Source of the DNA: Nocardioides sp. TRM66260-LWL
GTDB taxonomy: Bacteria > Actinomycetota > Actinomycetes > Propionibacteriales > Nocardioidaceae
DNA length: 64,000 bases
NCBI RefSeq assembly: GCF_020075545.1
Contig: NZ_JAIQZK010000006.1
Coordinates: 124,001 to 188,000, forward strand
Reading direction: 5' to 3'
Below the pieces are notes generated by a model. That model did not search any database, was not told where the DNA came from, and was given only the letters and a program-made list of their open reading frames with translations. Positions within the stretch are counted from its first letter, which is position 1. Every line of letters begins with the position of its first letter. Positions 62,862 to 64,000 of the stretch are shown here, in pieces. A program made the translations under genes and the position numbers.

Positions 62862-63503
62862 TCAGCTGTTCACGGACGGCGACGCGCCGGTGCTCGGCTG
62901 GGTCTGACCGGGCTGGGTCTGACCGGGCAGCTGGCCGGGCAGCCCGGGACCGTCGCCGTCGCCGTCGCGGTCGCCGGGACCGCCGGGGCCACCGGGCAGC
63001 TGACCCATCTGGCCGGGCTGGCCGGGCTGGCCGGGCTGGCCGGGCAGTTGACCGAGCTGGCCCTCGCCGCCCATCCCGCCCATCCGGCCCAGCCGGCCGC
63101 CGTCACCGTCCCCGTCGCGGTCGGCGAACGCGCCGCCGTGGCGGCCGACGCCGTCACGGGCGGGCCCGTCGCCGCCGGTCGCGCGGCCGAGGGCGAAGCC
63201 GGTGCCGCCGAGCACGAGGACGAGCAGCGCGGCGCCGGCGGCGCCGGCGCCGATCCGGGCCGGCCGCGAGCCGGTGCGCCACCGTTCGGCGACGCTGCGA
63301 CGCGGACGCGCGGGGCCGGCCGGCGAGGCCGCCGCGGCGGTCGCGTCGGTCGCGCTGGTCGAGTCGGCGACGCCGGGCTCGGCGTCCACGGGCAGGGCCG
63401 CGGTGGGCGGGCTCCACGCGTCGGACTGGGCACGGACCGGCTGGGTCTCGTCCTGCGGCTGCGGCGCGCGGGGCTGGTCGGGGTCGGGGCGGGTGTCGTT
63501 CAC
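62862..63503 (-). CDS. Single-pass membrane protein with Gly/Pro/Gln-rich extracellular tail
   Basis: This 213-aa protein has a Pro/Gln/Asp-rich cytosolic part (about 1-80), one membrane segment (IGAGAAGAALLVLVLGGTGFALG), then an outer tail rich in Gly, Asp, Pro and Gln with collagen-like G-Q-P and G-x-x units and Asp-Gly repeats (DRDGDGDG). No family is recognised. It is the first gene of the flavin electron-transfer operon, with an SD GGAGGAG before the GTG at 63503, and the reductase gene starts 4 nt after its stop. A structural or metal-binding role is only inference. Confidence 0.78.
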   Translation of the reverse strand: MNDTRPDPDQPRAPQPQDETQPVRAQSDAWSPPTAALPVDAEPGVADSTSATDATAAAASPAGPARPRRSVAERWRTGSRPARIGAGAAGAALLVLVLGGTGFALGRATGGDGPARDGVGRHGGAFADRDGDGDGGRLGRMGGMGGEGQLGQLPGQPGQPGQPGQMGQLPGGPGGPGDRDGDGDGPGLPGQLPGQTQPGQTQPSTGASPSVNS

Positions 63504-63560
63504 CGTGGTCTCCTCCTGGATCGGATGACACCACCGTCGACGACCCGGCTGGGCGGTCGG

Positions 63561-63601
63561 TGGGCGGCTCCTGTGACCCCGCTGTGAGTCCCGGAGCCGC
63601 C
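63561..63601. terminator. Hairpin after the MMPL gene
   Basis: Perfect 10-bp arms GGGCGGCTCC and GGAGCCGCCC enclose a 21-nt loop. On the minus strand it lies 21 bp after the MMPL stop, before the flavin operon. Confidence 0.6.
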
Positions 63602-63622
63602 CGTCCGCGGCTCAGCCCGTGG

Positions 63623-64000
63623 TCACGAGACGGGGCCGACCCTGCGCGGCGTCCAGAAGCGGTGGCCCAGCCGCACCGCCACCGCGGGCACCAGCACGGT
63701 GCGCACCAGCAGGGTGTCGAGCAGGACGCCCACGCAGATGACGATGCCGAGCTGCGCGAGCACCACCAGCGGCAGCACGCCCAGCACCGCGAACACCGCG
63801 GCGAGCAGGATGCCCGCGCTGGTGATCACGCCGCCGGTCGAGGCCAGCGCCCGCAGCATCCCCTCGACCGCCCCGTGGGTGCGCGCCTCCTCGGCGGCCC
63901 GGGTGACGAGGAAGATGTTGTAGTCGACGCCGAGCGCGACCAGGAAGATGAACGCCTGCAGCGGCACCCCGGTGTCGAGCCGGTCGAAGCCGAACACGCC
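63623..64000 (-). CDS. MMPL-family (RND-type) transporter, C-terminal part, runs off window
   Basis: The frame is open to the right edge, giving the last 125 residues. It contains GVDYNIFLVTRAAEEARTHG, the MMPL motif after the transmembrane proton-relay region, and four hydrophobic segments ending in a basic tail. MMPL proteins export lipids or drugs in mycobacteria and relatives; the substrate here is unknown. The downstream flavin operon is separate, 119 bp away with a hairpin between. Confidence 0.88.
   Translation of the reverse strand, partial: GVFGFDRLDTGVPLQAFIFLVALGVDYNIFLVTRAAEEARTHGAVEGMLRALASTGGVITSAGILLAAVFAVLGVLPLVVLAQLGIVICVGVLLDTLLVRTVLVPAVAVRLGHRFWTPRRVGPVS

Overview
This 64 kb window is gene-dense, very GC-rich chromosomal DNA from a Gram-positive actinobacterium. 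I infer this from GTG-rich starts, actinobacterial iron (IdeR/DtxR-type) and SOS (LexA-type) operators, a mycothiol-dependent isomerase family gene, the recC-recB-recD order, a fused cydDC, a DevR/DevS-like two-component pair and DUF222/HNH (13E12-family) genes. The genus cannot be fixed from the sequence alone; a member of the Propionibacteriales (for example a Nocardioidaceae relative) would fit. I see no plasmid, phage or insertion sequence, and no CRISPR array. About 54 protein genes and one tRNA-Gly are supported. Most of the remaining open frames are antisense or off-frame shadows of real genes.

Layout. 1-12.7 kb holds metabolic and housekeeping genes: the start of a sodium:solute symporter, an iron-regulated siderophore-interacting flavoprotein, dCTP deaminase, an SGNH hydrolase, tRNA-Gly(CCC), two secreted proteins, a DUF2461 protein, an LLM-type oxidoreductase, an EF-G-binding FBP-domain protein, an Rrf2 regulator, an acyl-CoA dehydrogenase and an Asp-nucleophile alpha/beta hydrolase. 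12.8-14.5 kb and 58.4-60.0 kb carry two copies, in the same orientation, of a DUF222/HNH gene. Both copies share their flanks and an SOS box. 15.9-19.3 kb is a four-gene osmoprotectant (choline/betaine-type) ABC transporter operon. 19.4-28.9 kb contains a thiol dioxygenase/amidohydrolase pair, an NHLRC2-like thioredoxin/NHL protein, a GAF-SpoIIE phosphatase, a maleylpyruvate isomerase-family/SDR pair, and a crotonase coupled to an unusual membrane beta-propeller protein. 29.0-37.7 kb is recC-recB-recD. 37.8-43.7 kb has a PGPGW membrane protein, a secreted Cys-repeat protein, a TerC exporter behind a probable Mn2+ riboswitch, threonine deaminase, a DUF1059 protein and an acidic secreted protein.

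43.9-47.3 kb encodes PEP synthase and its regulatory kinase/phosphorylase. 47.3-57.1 kb is a low-oxygen module: cydA-cydB-cydDC (cytochrome bd and its assembly exporter), an Acg-like nitroreductase and a DevR/DevS-like pair, with two DosR-like palindromes in the intergenic spaces. 57.3-58.3 kb is a divergent OsmC/OhrR peroxide-defence pair with a clear shared operator. 60.1-63.5 kb is a four-gene extracytosolic flavin electron-transfer operon: a Gly/Pro/Gln-rich membrane protein, a ferric-reductase-like flavoprotein, an FMN-binding substrate and the ApbE flavin transferase. The window ends in the C-terminus of an MMPL-family transporter.

Two organisation themes recur. Tightly coupled genes nearly all overlap by NTGA (ATGA, GTGA and in one case CTGA). 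Eighteen genes have a TANNNT-like -10 hexamer exactly 6 or 7 nt before the start codon, the layout of leaderless transcripts, and this helped fix many starts. The most interesting signals are the riboswitch with its alternative hairpin before terC, the DosR-like boxes around cyd/devRS, the duplicated SOS-controlled HNH locus whose second copy has absorbed an intergenic repeat into its reading frame, and the CTG-initiated candidate gene at 28133.
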